Assembly: GCA_903824675.1 (NCBI GenBank)
Contig: CAIJXV010000016.1
Span: 1 to 43,842 of the forward strand
Direction: 5' to 3'
DNA: 43,842 nucleotides
Source of the DNA: an uncultured bacterium
GTDB taxonomy: Bacteria > Verrucomicrobiota > Kiritimatiellia > CAIKKV01 > CAIJXV01
Shown here one piece after another: positions 1-6,419 of this stretch (the stretch's first letter is position 1; each line of letters opens with the position of its first letter). Under the pieces are notes generated by a model, which saw nothing but the letters and a program-made list of their open reading frames with translations, ran no database searches and was not told where the DNA came from. The position numbers and the translations under genes are program-made.

Positions 1-45
1 CATCCGCAGAACATATTCCTTCGTTGCTTCTTTACTCATTTTCAT
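1..45 (-). CDS. Transposase/integrase-like protein, first 13-15 codons only
   Basis: The complement reads ATG at 45-43 or 39-37 and continues without a stop to the window edge, giving MKMSKEATKEYVLRM. From memory, transposases of an integrase-core family often begin with a similar charged stretch (KEATKEYL-RM-RY). The fragment is far too short for a firm call, and the assignment also rests on the subterminal repeats just upstream. No strong Shine-Dalgarno sequence is visible. Confidence 0.4.
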   Translation of the reverse strand, partial: MKMSKEATKEYVLRM

Positions 46-140
46 GCCCCATTGTCTTCAGTGTCATGATTGTGACGCAATACCTATTCTCAGCCTTTTT
101 CCCATTCCCTGTTTCGGTGTCATTAATTGTGAGTCAATGC
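1..140 (-). mobile_element. Edge of an insertion sequence, truncated by the window
   Basis: A leftward open frame begins at 45 and leaves the window at base 1. Upstream of it are two related direct repeats at 61-82 and 117-140, both of the form GTGTCAT-n-ATTGTGA-nn-CAAT, with about 19 of 24 positions matching. Subterminal repeats of this kind are typical transposase binding sites. The true end of the element is not certain. I place it near 140, because the sequence after that reads as the ordinary leader of the next gene. The family is not assigned. Confidence 0.45.
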
Positions 141-233
141 GCCGGTTGCCCGTCCGATTATTTTCGAGTGGCCACCCAATGAAAAAATTGATATTATTCG
201 CGCCTTTTAACGGCGGATTCGAAGGAAACAACC

Positions 234-1298
234 ATGAGCAAAACATATAAAATCGCAGTGTTACCGGGTGATGGGACGGGCCCCGAAGTTCTACGGGAGG
301 GTTTGAAGGTGGCCCAGGTCGCTGCCCAGAAATTCGGATTCAAACTCGACTTGACCCAGTTCGACTTCGGTGGCGAGCGGTTCTTAAAGACGGGCGAAGT
401 TCTGCCCGATTCAGCCTCGCGCGATCTGAAGCAGTTTGACGCCATTTACCTGGGTGCCATCGGTCATCCGGACGTCAAGCCCGGTATCCTTGAAAAAGGC
501 ATTCTTCTGCGCTTGCGGTTCGAATTGGACCAATATATCAACCTGAGGCCGGTCAAACTCTTCCCCGGCGTGGAGTGCCCTTTGAAGGACAAGGGTCCGG
601 AACATATCGATTTTGTGGTCATCCGGGAAAATTCGGGTGGCATCTATACCGGAATGGGTGGCGCCACGATGGTCGGGACCCAGAACGAAGTGGCGACCCA
701 GGTGATGGCCTATTCGCGGCCGGTCGTCGATCGCTGTCTGAAATATGCGTTCGACTATACCAAACAGCGTAACCGCAAGAACATGTTGACCCTGGTGCAC
801 AAGACCAATGTATTGACCTATTGCGGCGATCTGTGGTGGCGCGCTTTCAATGAAATGGGCGACCAGCCGGAATATCGGACGATCAAGCGCGATTACAATC
901 ATGTGGATGCCGCCACGATGTGGTTTGTGAAACAGCCGGAATTCTATGATGTTATCGTGACCGAAAACCTGTTCGGTGATATCATCACCGATTTGGCGGC
1001 GATCATCCAGGGCGGATTGGGCATCGCGGCCGGGGGGAACATCAACCCGGAAGGGGTCTCGATGTTTGAGCCGATGGGCGGGAGCGCGCCGAAATACACC
1101 GGGAAAAACGTGATCAATCCCCTGGCGGCGATCAGTGCGGGCGGCATGATGCTGGACGTGCTGGGCGAAAAGAGTGCCGCGCAGGCCATCGAGAAGGCCA
1201 TCATGGATGTGACGAAGAACAAGGTGAAAAGTCTGGCGGCCGGCCGGATGGGCTATTCGACGACGGAAGTCGGCGATTTAGTGGCGGAACGGGTGTAA
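234..1298 (+). CDS. leuB: 3-isopropylmalate dehydrogenase family protein
   Basis: This 354-residue protein belongs to the isocitrate/isopropylmalate dehydrogenase family. The family oxidises and decarboxylates 2-hydroxy acids with NAD(P); LeuB performs the third step of leucine synthesis in the cytoplasm. Visible marks are the N-terminal PGDGTGPEV, the substrate-arginine region NLRPVKLFPGV, the RENSGGIYTG loop, the VHKTNVL segment with the catalytic lysine, and the Asp-rich metal region TENLFGDIITD. Length is normal for the family. The RENSGG loop is not the classic RELTGG of LeuB, so a tartrate or homoisocitrate dehydrogenase relative cannot be excluded. The asd gene 26 bases downstream supports an amino-acid biosynthetic role. 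The start is backed by GAAGGA 7-12 bases upstream. Confidence 0.85.
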   Translation: MSKTYKIAVLPGDGTGPEVLREGLKVAQVAAQKFGFKLDLTQFDFGGERFLKTGEVLPDSASRDLKQFDAIYLGAIGHPDVKPGILEKGILLRLRFELDQYINLRPVKLFPGVECPLKDKGPEHIDFVVIRENSGGIYTGMGGATMVGTQNEVATQVMAYSRPVVDRCLKYAFDYTKQRNRKNMLTLVHKTNVLTYCGDLWWRAFNEMGDQPEYRTIKRDYNHVDAATMWFVKQPEFYDVIVTENLFGDIITDLAAIIQGGLGIAAGGNINPEGVSMFEPMGGSAPKYTGKNVINPLAAISAGGMMLDVLGEKSAAQAIEKAIMDVTKNKVKSLAAGRMGYSTTEVGDLVAERV

Positions 1299-1324
1299 AT
1301 AGACAAGTGGAATGCGGGATGGTT

Positions 1325-2359
1325 ATGAAAAAGTATAATGTCGGAATCGTGGGAATCGGGGCCGTTGGGACAGAGCTGGTCAAGGTGTTGCGCCAGCGGA
1401 AGTTTCCGGTGAATGAAATCCGGGTGTTGGCCCGCAGCGAGCGCGATGAAGAGATCGCCGGCGAAACTTTCCATGTTCGTCCGGCGACCCCGGAAAATTT
1501 TGATGGACTGGATTTTGCCCTGTTTGCCGGGACGGAAGGTTCCAAGGGTGCCTCCCAGGTATTCGGTTGGGAAGCCGTCCGGCGGGGGGTGATCGTCATC
1601 GATAATGGCGACGATTTCCGCATGGATCCGAAAGTCCCCCTGGTGATCCCGGAAATCAATCCCGAGGCGCTAGACGGGCATTGCGGTTTCATTGCCAATC
1701 CCAACTGCAGCACCATCATTGCCCTGATGGCATTGGGTCCTTTGCATCAGGCGGCCGGGATTCGCCGGTTTATCGCCACGACCTTCCAGTCGGTTTCAGG
1801 GACGGGGCGGGCGGCGATTGCGGAGCTTGAGCAACAGGTCCAGGATTATGTTGCCGGCAAGCCCTGCAAGGCCGAAACCTATCCGCACCAGATCGCCTTT
1901 AATGTTTTGCCACAGATTGGGAGTGCCAAGCCGGACATGCCCGGGTTCACCAGTGAAGAGGTGAAGATGCGGAATGAGACCCGCAAAATTCTAGGGGCCA
2001 AGGGCATCCGGGTGTCGGCCACCTGTGTGCGGGTTCCGGTCTTTTTCGCCCATTCCGAGTCGCTCAATATTGAATTCAAGCGCGATCTGTCGCCCGAGGA
2101 AGCTCGGGACATCCTGGCGAAAACCCCCGGAGTCCGGGTGGTGGACGACCTGGCGAAGGCGGCCTATCCCATGCCGTTACAAGTGGCGGGTGGGGACGAT
2201 GTCTTCGTCGGACGGATCCGGCGCGACGAGAGCGTCAAAAACGGTCTGGTGTTGTGGGTTTCCGGCGATAATATCCGCAAGGGTGCCGCACAAAATGCGG
2301 TGCAAATTGCAGAAGTCATGATTCAGCGCGGTCTGGTGGATAGCTGGAAGAAACGGTAA
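1325..2359 (+). CDS. asd: Aspartate-semialdehyde dehydrogenase
   Basis: ASADH reduces aspartyl phosphate to aspartate semialdehyde, the branch point to lysine, threonine and methionine. The 344-residue protein has the N-terminal Rossmann motif GIVGIGAVGTELV, the active-site motif NPNCST with Cys128, and the dimerisation-domain region around FQSVSGTGRAAI. Length matches the family. In-frame GTG at 1307 and ATG at 1319 are alternatives, but ATG 1325 puts the Rossmann strand at the usual distance from the N-terminus and has a GGG six bases upstream. It follows the leuB-like gene closely, so co-transcription is likely. Confidence 0.93.
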   Translation: MKKYNVGIVGIGAVGTELVKVLRQRKFPVNEIRVLARSERDEEIAGETFHVRPATPENFDGLDFALFAGTEGSKGASQVFGWEAVRRGVIVIDNGDDFRMDPKVPLVIPEINPEALDGHCGFIANPNCSTIIALMALGPLHQAAGIRRFIATTFQSVSGTGRAAIAELEQQVQDYVAGKPCKAETYPHQIAFNVLPQIGSAKPDMPGFTSEEVKMRNETRKILGAKGIRVSATCVRVPVFFAHSESLNIEFKRDLSPEEARDILAKTPGVRVVDDLAKAAYPMPLQVAGGDDVFVGRIRRDESVKNGLVLWVSGDNIRKGAAQNAVQIAEVMIQRGLVDSWKKR

Positions 2360-2402
2360 GGCTCGGACGAAGAAGACCGACGCAGGGATTCAGGAGACAG
2401 CT

Positions 2403-2882
2403 ATGAAGAACGGCGCTCGTATGCGCCTACTTCGAGCGGCTTTTGGCTCCGTTCGTAGTAGCGTCGTGGGAGGCGCGTTTTTCTGGATCTTTGGGACCGC
2501 AATCGCTTTAGCCGATGAGCCTTGGTCGATTCAGGAATCCGCACCGATCATCCAGACGGGGGCGGTACTACCGCCCAATATGACCTTTCCGCATCCCGTG
2601 CCGGATGGATTTGTGAAAACCGGCTGTTATATCTGGCTGATGGCCTATCAAAAAGGCTTTGGTCGGTTCAGTGCCTCAAAATGCCCGTTGAAACCCTCTT
2701 GTTCCAATTACAGCTTGGAAGCCATTGCCCAATATGGCGGGTTCTGGGGCGTCCTGATGACGGCGGATCGCTTATTCCACGAAGGGAGTATCCGCCAAAC
2801 TGCGCCTTGGGTCCGGGATATCGACCGGATCCGTTTTTTGGATCCAGTGTATGACAATGTAATTTGGAGGACCGAGCCATGA
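2403..2882 (+). CDS. yidD: Secreted YidD-domain protein (membrane insertion efficiency factor family)
   Basis: The C-terminal half (residues about 75-135) carries the YidD/DUF37 signature: Y-Q-K-x-F-G-R, then CPLKPSCSNYSLEAIAQYG and a histidine in DRLFHEG. YidD proteins are small inner-membrane-associated factors that assist YidC. Unlike the compact usual form of about 70-90 residues, this one has 159 residues with an N-terminal hydrophobic segment (about 21-37, ending AIALA) that looks like a signal peptide, so the domain may lie in the periplasm. AGGAGA at 2392-2397 fits the start at 2403. Codons 4-25 lie inside a palindromic repeat (2411-2476). The stop overlaps the next start by ATGA, so the two products are probably made together. 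Confidence 0.8.
   Translation: MKNGARMRLLRAAFGSVRSSVVGGAFFWIFGTAIALADEPWSIQESAPIIQTGAVLPPNMTFPHPVPDGFVKTGCYIWLMAYQKGFGRFSASKCPLKPSCSNYSLEAIAQYGGFWGVLMTADRLFHEGSIRQTAPWVRDIDRIRFLDPVYDNVIWRTEP
2411..2476. repeat. Imperfect palindromic repeat inside the yidD-like coding sequence
   Basis: The arms 2413-2439 and 2449-2476 are imperfect inverted copies of each other. The right arm matches the complement of 3927-3954 at 25 of 28 positions (shared core CCGTTCGTAGTAGCG). The element therefore occurs at least twice within 1.5 kb, once in a gene and once between genes. It encodes the positively charged start of the signal-peptide region. Confidence 0.7.
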
Positions 2883-3790
2883 GGACGAGGATTCGAATTC
2901 TGGCGATTCTGGGGAGTTGGGCTTTGTTGGTCGGATCGGTTTTAGGTGACGACACGGCGGATCGCACGGTTGCTTTTGGAGATTATCTGTTTCGCCAGGG
3001 CGATTATTACCGGGCGATTACGGAATATGAACGATTCCTGTTTCTGGCATCGGACGATCCTCGCAGGAATCCCGTCCGGCTAAAAATCGGGGCGGCGTAT
3101 TACCGGGGCGAAAAATGGGAGGCGGCGGGTCGGCAGTTTCAGGAGTTACGGGCCAAGGCGGGGAACACGGAATCGGGCCGGCAGGCGGGTCTTTATCTAA
3201 GTGCCATCGCTTTGCGCCAGAAGGATTATGGGCGGGCCTTGAATTATATGGAAGAGTTTATTGCCGCACATCCCGCAGATCCCCGCCGGGACGCGGTGAT
3301 GACGGAATTGATCCTGACCCATCTCCGGCGGCAGGAGGCGGCGGACGCCGGGCGGCTATTGGAAGCGGAGATCAAGGCTGGCGAAACCGGGGTCAAGGTA
3401 ACCGCCGCCGATTTGGATGAATGGCGGGATCGGTCTCAAAAATCGCCCCGGTTGGCCGGAGCCTTATCGGCTGTTCTGCCGGGGGCCGGTCAGGGCTATG
3501 TAGGGCGTTGGAGTGATGCCACGCTGGCATTTGTGGTCAATGGGGTATTTATCTGGGGGACAGTGGCGGCCTTCGATCGGGATGAGGACGTGGCGGGCTC
3601 CTTTTTGCTGGCGATGGAAGCGACGTGGTATTTTGGCAATATTTATAATGCGGTGAATGGGGCACAAAAGGTCAATCGTGCGACGGATGAGCGGTTTTTT
3701 GACACCGTTAAAATCCGCTATGGCCTGACGTTTCCGCCGGACGGCGGGGATAATTTGATTCCCGTTGTGGGGGTGAGCGGGACGTTTTGA
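2879..3790 (+). CDS. Secreted/membrane TPR protein with C-terminal LPGAGQ membrane segment
   Basis: A 303-residue protein starting at ATG 2879, with GGAGG eight bases upstream and a four-base overlap with the yidD-like gene. Residues 1-23 form a signal peptide or anchor (charged start, then ILAILGSWALLVGSVLG). Residues about 30-165 contain TPR-like helix pairs (GDYLFRQGDYYRAITEYERFL; ALRQKDYGRALNYMEEFI). A second part from about 195 starts with LSAVLPGAGQGYVGRW and continues as two hydrophobic stretches, a layout seen in DUF5683-like membrane proteins. TPRs usually hold partner proteins, and the coupling to YidD suggests a role in envelope assembly. No enzymatic motif is visible. Confidence 0.7.
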   Translation: MRTRIRILAILGSWALLVGSVLGDDTADRTVAFGDYLFRQGDYYRAITEYERFLFLASDDPRRNPVRLKIGAAYYRGEKWEAAGRQFQELRAKAGNTESGRQAGLYLSAIALRQKDYGRALNYMEEFIAAHPADPRRDAVMTELILTHLRRQEAADAGRLLEAEIKAGETGVKVTAADLDEWRDRSQKSPRLAGALSAVLPGAGQGYVGRWSDATLAFVVNGVFIWGTVAAFDRDEDVAGSFLLAMEATWYFGNIYNAVNGAQKVNRATDERFFDTVKIRYGLTFPPDGGDNLIPVVGVSGTF

Positions 3791-3836
3791 TTCGAAAAAT
3801 GTCCAACATCCAACACTCAACCCCCTATTCCCATCG

Positions 3837-3910
3837 GTCATCCCGAGCGAAGTCGAGGGATCTGTGTTGTCCCGTGTCCGATGCGATCCCTCGACTTCGT
3901 TCGGGATGAC
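3837..3910. repeat. Long palindromic intergenic repeat (REP-like)
   Basis: Two 26-base arms, 3837-3862 and 3885-3910, pair with one mismatch around a 22-base loop. The arms begin GTCATCCCGAGCGAAGTCGA. No T-run follows, so it is not a standard terminator, although it lies 46 bases after the TPR gene and could stabilise or end that mRNA. From memory, similar TCATCCCGAGCGAAG palindromes are dispersed in many bacterial genomes. Confidence 0.75.
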
Positions 3911-3926
3911 AGTCTTTGGCATAAAC

Positions 3927-3954
3927 GCGCCTCATACGGCGCTACTACGAACGG
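3927..3954. repeat. Second copy of the palindromic element found in the yidD-like gene
   Basis: This 28-base stretch is the complement of 2449-2476 with three differences. Only one arm is clear here. It lies between the REP-like palindrome and the terminator in the 277-base space between the converging TPR gene and the small secreted-protein gene. Confidence 0.55.
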
Positions 3955-4011
3955 GAGAGAAACGGCGTTGGTCATCGGCGAGCCGTTTTGGGTTTCGACG
4001 ACACTTGACAT

Positions 4012-4043
4012 AAAAAAAGGGGCCGCATAAGCGGCCCCTTTTT
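4012..4043. terminator. Bidirectional intrinsic terminator
   Basis: A perfect eight-base stem (GGGGCCGC at 4019-4026, GCGGCCCC at 4031-4038) with an ATAA loop is flanked by seven A on the left and five T on the right. It can therefore end transcripts from both sides: the yidD-TPR mRNA from the left and the small secreted-protein gene (stop at 4068) from the right. Confidence 0.88.
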
Positions 4044-4067
4044 CATGGTCTTAAACCTGCCCTATCA

Positions 4068-4349
4068 TCATTTCGGCGAGGTCCAGAAATCGAGACGCAT
4101 GTTCGTATCGGTGGCGCCGTTGGAGGCGTCGATGGCCGAACTCAGCATGAAACAGAAGCAGATATGTCCAATGATGCATTCGCCCCAGGGGAATCCGCCG
4201 TTGAAGTTCCCATTATACCATTCGCCGGCGCCGGGCATGACGAGTGAGAGGACCGTGGCCGCGCCGGTATCCTTGGCTTGAGCCGGAATAGCCGCCATAA
4301 CGCCAAACATCATCACGGCTGACAAAACAACTGCGATCAACTTTTTCAT
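4068..4349 (-). CDS. Small secreted protein with LVMPGAGEWYNG motif, function unknown
   Basis: A 93-residue protein with a textbook signal peptide (MKKLIAVVLSAVMMFG, cleavage after PAQA near residue 25). The mature part has 68 residues, with VLSLVMPGAGEWYNGNF followed by a Gly/Cys/Phe-rich hydrophobic stretch (CIIGHICFCFML). The segment resembles LSAVLPGAGQGYVGRW in the TPR protein that converges on it, so the two may share a membrane fold. AGGAG lies six bases before the start, a good sigma70 promoter lies upstream and a strong terminator downstream, so this is a single-gene unit that may be well expressed. No known family is recognised. Confidence 0.75.
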   Translation of the reverse strand: MKKLIAVVLSAVMMFGVMAAIPAQAKDTGAATVLSLVMPGAGEWYNGNFNGGFPWGECIIGHICFCFMLSSAIDASNGATDTNMRLDFWTSPK

Positions 4350-4384
4350 GAGAAACTCCTTTAAGTAGTAATGTTTACGACACG

Positions 4385-4413
4385 ATACTAGAAAAATGGG
4401 AAATAACCGTCAA
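4385..4413 (-). promoter_or_regulatory. Sigma70-type promoter for the small secreted-protein gene
   Basis: Read on the minus strand: TTGACG (4413-4408), a 17-base spacer, then TAGTAT (4390-4385). Predicted transcription starts near 4378, giving a leader of about 30 bases with an AGGAG ribosome site. Confidence 0.65.
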
Positions 4414-4460
4414 GTGGAGAATTAGAAGGAGGTTTTGAGCCTTCTTCGGGAATCCGGTGA

Positions 4461-6275
4461 TTACTGCGAAATCGGCCACTTCGGCTCGAAATTAATTTCA
4501 TCGAGCCAGAAGGTGACCGGTTGGGTGGATGATCGGGCTGTCAACTCGTAGCCGTCGACCACACCGGCAGGCGCGGGACAGTCGAGCGCAAAGGATTGCC
4601 ACTCCTCTTGTCCGGCTATGGTTTGGGCAGCGATCGCGTCTGAGGCTTGAACCGGACGTGCATCACCGGATAATTCACGCCGCAATTGACTCACCCCCGG
4701 CCGGCTCCAATCGGCGGAGATAACCGGCCGGATTTGAAGTTCAACCGATCCGGCGGGCCGAACCTTGATCCACCCGGTCAGGTGATGGGACAGGGTCGGC
4801 ACGTGCAATAATTTCAGGGAGGTCCAAGGGAGCGGTCGGGTGCCCTCCCGCGGTGGATCGATACGCAGGCTTTGGCGTCCGCTCTTGAAAATCACGGTAT
4901 CGAGGGTTCCCGATAAGAGTCCGCACCGAATCAGCGGCTCAACCTGATCCGGTTCAAAGCCACCCCAGGGACACGCATTCAACTCCGGCTGATCGAAGGC
5001 GGATTCGATTCCCAGTTGACGGGGGATGACGGTTTGAGGGAGGGTTGAGGATCGGATGTTCTGATCGTCAAACGCATTACCGTAAACCAGTAAGGGCAAA
5101 TCGGGATGAGGGACTGGGAGATAGGTTTCACACGTCCAGGGTGCGTCGGCAGCCCGTGGCGGAATGATTTTTACCGGGAACGATGGATGAAGGCGATAGA
5201 CCCAACCCTGCCAGAGGAGAGCGGGTCCGAAACTGACAATGACTTCGGCACGGGTCACAGGATGGCTTCCGGTGATAGACCAGCTTACTTTTAATCCTTT
5301 GGCGTCGCGATGAATATCGAGTTTCTGGGCTTGATTATAGGCCGTCCTAACGGGCGGCAAGCCCTTATCTTCCGGCCGGGCGAGCTGGGTGTCGAACCAT
5401 TCGATTAATTGCTGGTCCAGGGCTGCGTCGAAACCGTGATCCCAATGCGGGAGGATGGCCAGGCGCTTGTCACCGATTGAGTCCTGAACGGTTTCGATGA
5501 CAGAGGGAAACTGGAACCAGTGGTCGTTGGCGGCTACGCCCCAGAGAAAAGGGACCGCGCGTTGCCGGAGACGCCAGGCGGGATCGATGGTTTTTTTCCA
5601 GAGTTCGACCTGGTCCCGGTTGGCCAGTCCGGTGAATGAGGGAAGATGCGTGCCCAACTCGTTATGACCACCGGCGAAAAAGCTCATGCCGGCCTTGATT
5701 CGGGGGTCGGCCCCGGCGATCAAAGTCGCGAAGAACCCACCATACGATGAGCCGCCAATGCCGATGCGTGTGGGATCGACTTCGGAGCGTTGGGTCAAAT
5801 ACGTGATGCCGCGCATTTGGGCAACGGCAAATGCCGTCAGGTTTCCGTCCTGTAATATCTGGCCTTCGAAAGGGGGGGGTGGGGGGAGAGGGGGGGACGG
5901 GAGGGTGATGGTGAGGGTGACATAACCTTTGCGGGAAAAGGTGCCAGACCAGGTTTTACTGGCAGGGGCCATGCCGGGCATGCTGAAAAAAACCGCCGGG
6001 TGACGTCCTTCAGAAGTAGGGAGACCGAGAATGCCGGAAACACGGATGGGCGTTCCGCTGAAAGTCTGGCTGGTGAATTCGACGGTTTCGAAGCGCAGGC
6101 CGTCCTCTGTTTCTGTTTTAAGAACCCGGGCGTCGAGTGGATCATTGAAGATAGCCTGGAAATTGAAGCTAGGATCGGCCGGGATCGAATCGGGTGCGGT
6201 CTCCGCCGATGCGATCACGGGCAGGAACAGGAGGGCGGCCCAGCCGATGCAACACACAAAAGAACGAGAGGACAT
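4461..6275 (-). CDS. Secreted alpha/beta hydrolase, acetyl-xylan-esterase/dienelactone-hydrolase type
   Basis: A 604-residue protein with a signal peptide (residues 1-24, ending VIASA). The hydrolase domain spans about 50-300: nucleophile Ser177 in GGSSYGG, likely acid Asp251 in AANDHW, and His280 in HWDHGF. Such enzymes release acetyl or other acyl groups from sugars or small esters. An unusual proline-rich loop (about 126-136) sits inside the fold and is encoded by long C runs. The C-terminal 300 residues hold a beta-rich middle part and an end (about 475-600) that resembles a carbohydrate-binding jelly roll, with TGWIKVRPAGSVELQIRP and a final WLDEINFEP. GGAGG lies five bases before the start. 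The exact substrate cannot be told. Confidence 0.72.
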   Translation of the reverse strand: MSSRSFVCCIGWAALLFLPVIASAETAPDSIPADPSFNFQAIFNDPLDARVLKTETEDGLRFETVEFTSQTFSGTPIRVSGILGLPTSEGRHPAVFFSMPGMAPASKTWSGTFSRKGYVTLTITLPSPPLPPPPPFEGQILQDGNLTAFAVAQMRGITYLTQRSEVDPTRIGIGGSSYGGFFATLIAGADPRIKAGMSFFAGGHNELGTHLPSFTGLANRDQVELWKKTIDPAWRLRQRAVPFLWGVAANDHWFQFPSVIETVQDSIGDKRLAILPHWDHGFDAALDQQLIEWFDTQLARPEDKGLPPVRTAYNQAQKLDIHRDAKGLKVSWSITGSHPVTRAEVIVSFGPALLWQGWVYRLHPSFPVKIIPPRAADAPWTCETYLPVPHPDLPLLVYGNAFDDQNIRSSTLPQTVIPRQLGIESAFDQPELNACPWGGFEPDQVEPLIRCGLLSGTLDTVIFKSGRQSLRIDPPREGTRPLPWTSLKLLHVPTLSHHLTGWIKVRPAGSVELQIRPVISADWSRPGVSQLRRELSGDARPVQASDAIAAQTIAGQEEWQSFALDCPAPAGVVDGYELTARSSTQPVTFWLDEINFEPKWPISQ

Positions 6276-6419
6276 CGGAACCTCCGGAGGTGAAGAAAGA
6301 AGACAGGTGTCAGAATACAGAAATCAGGCGCCGGAAGGCAAGGGGAGATAGGAATTACCTGTTTCCAAATTAATTTTGACGTGTCGGGACGGAATCCATT
6401 TGCGTGGATCCACAGTGGA

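Noticed and set aside
4438-4460. Terminator after the esterase gene
   Set aside because: A weak AGAAGG/CCTTCT dyad is present but there is no T-run on the minus strand.
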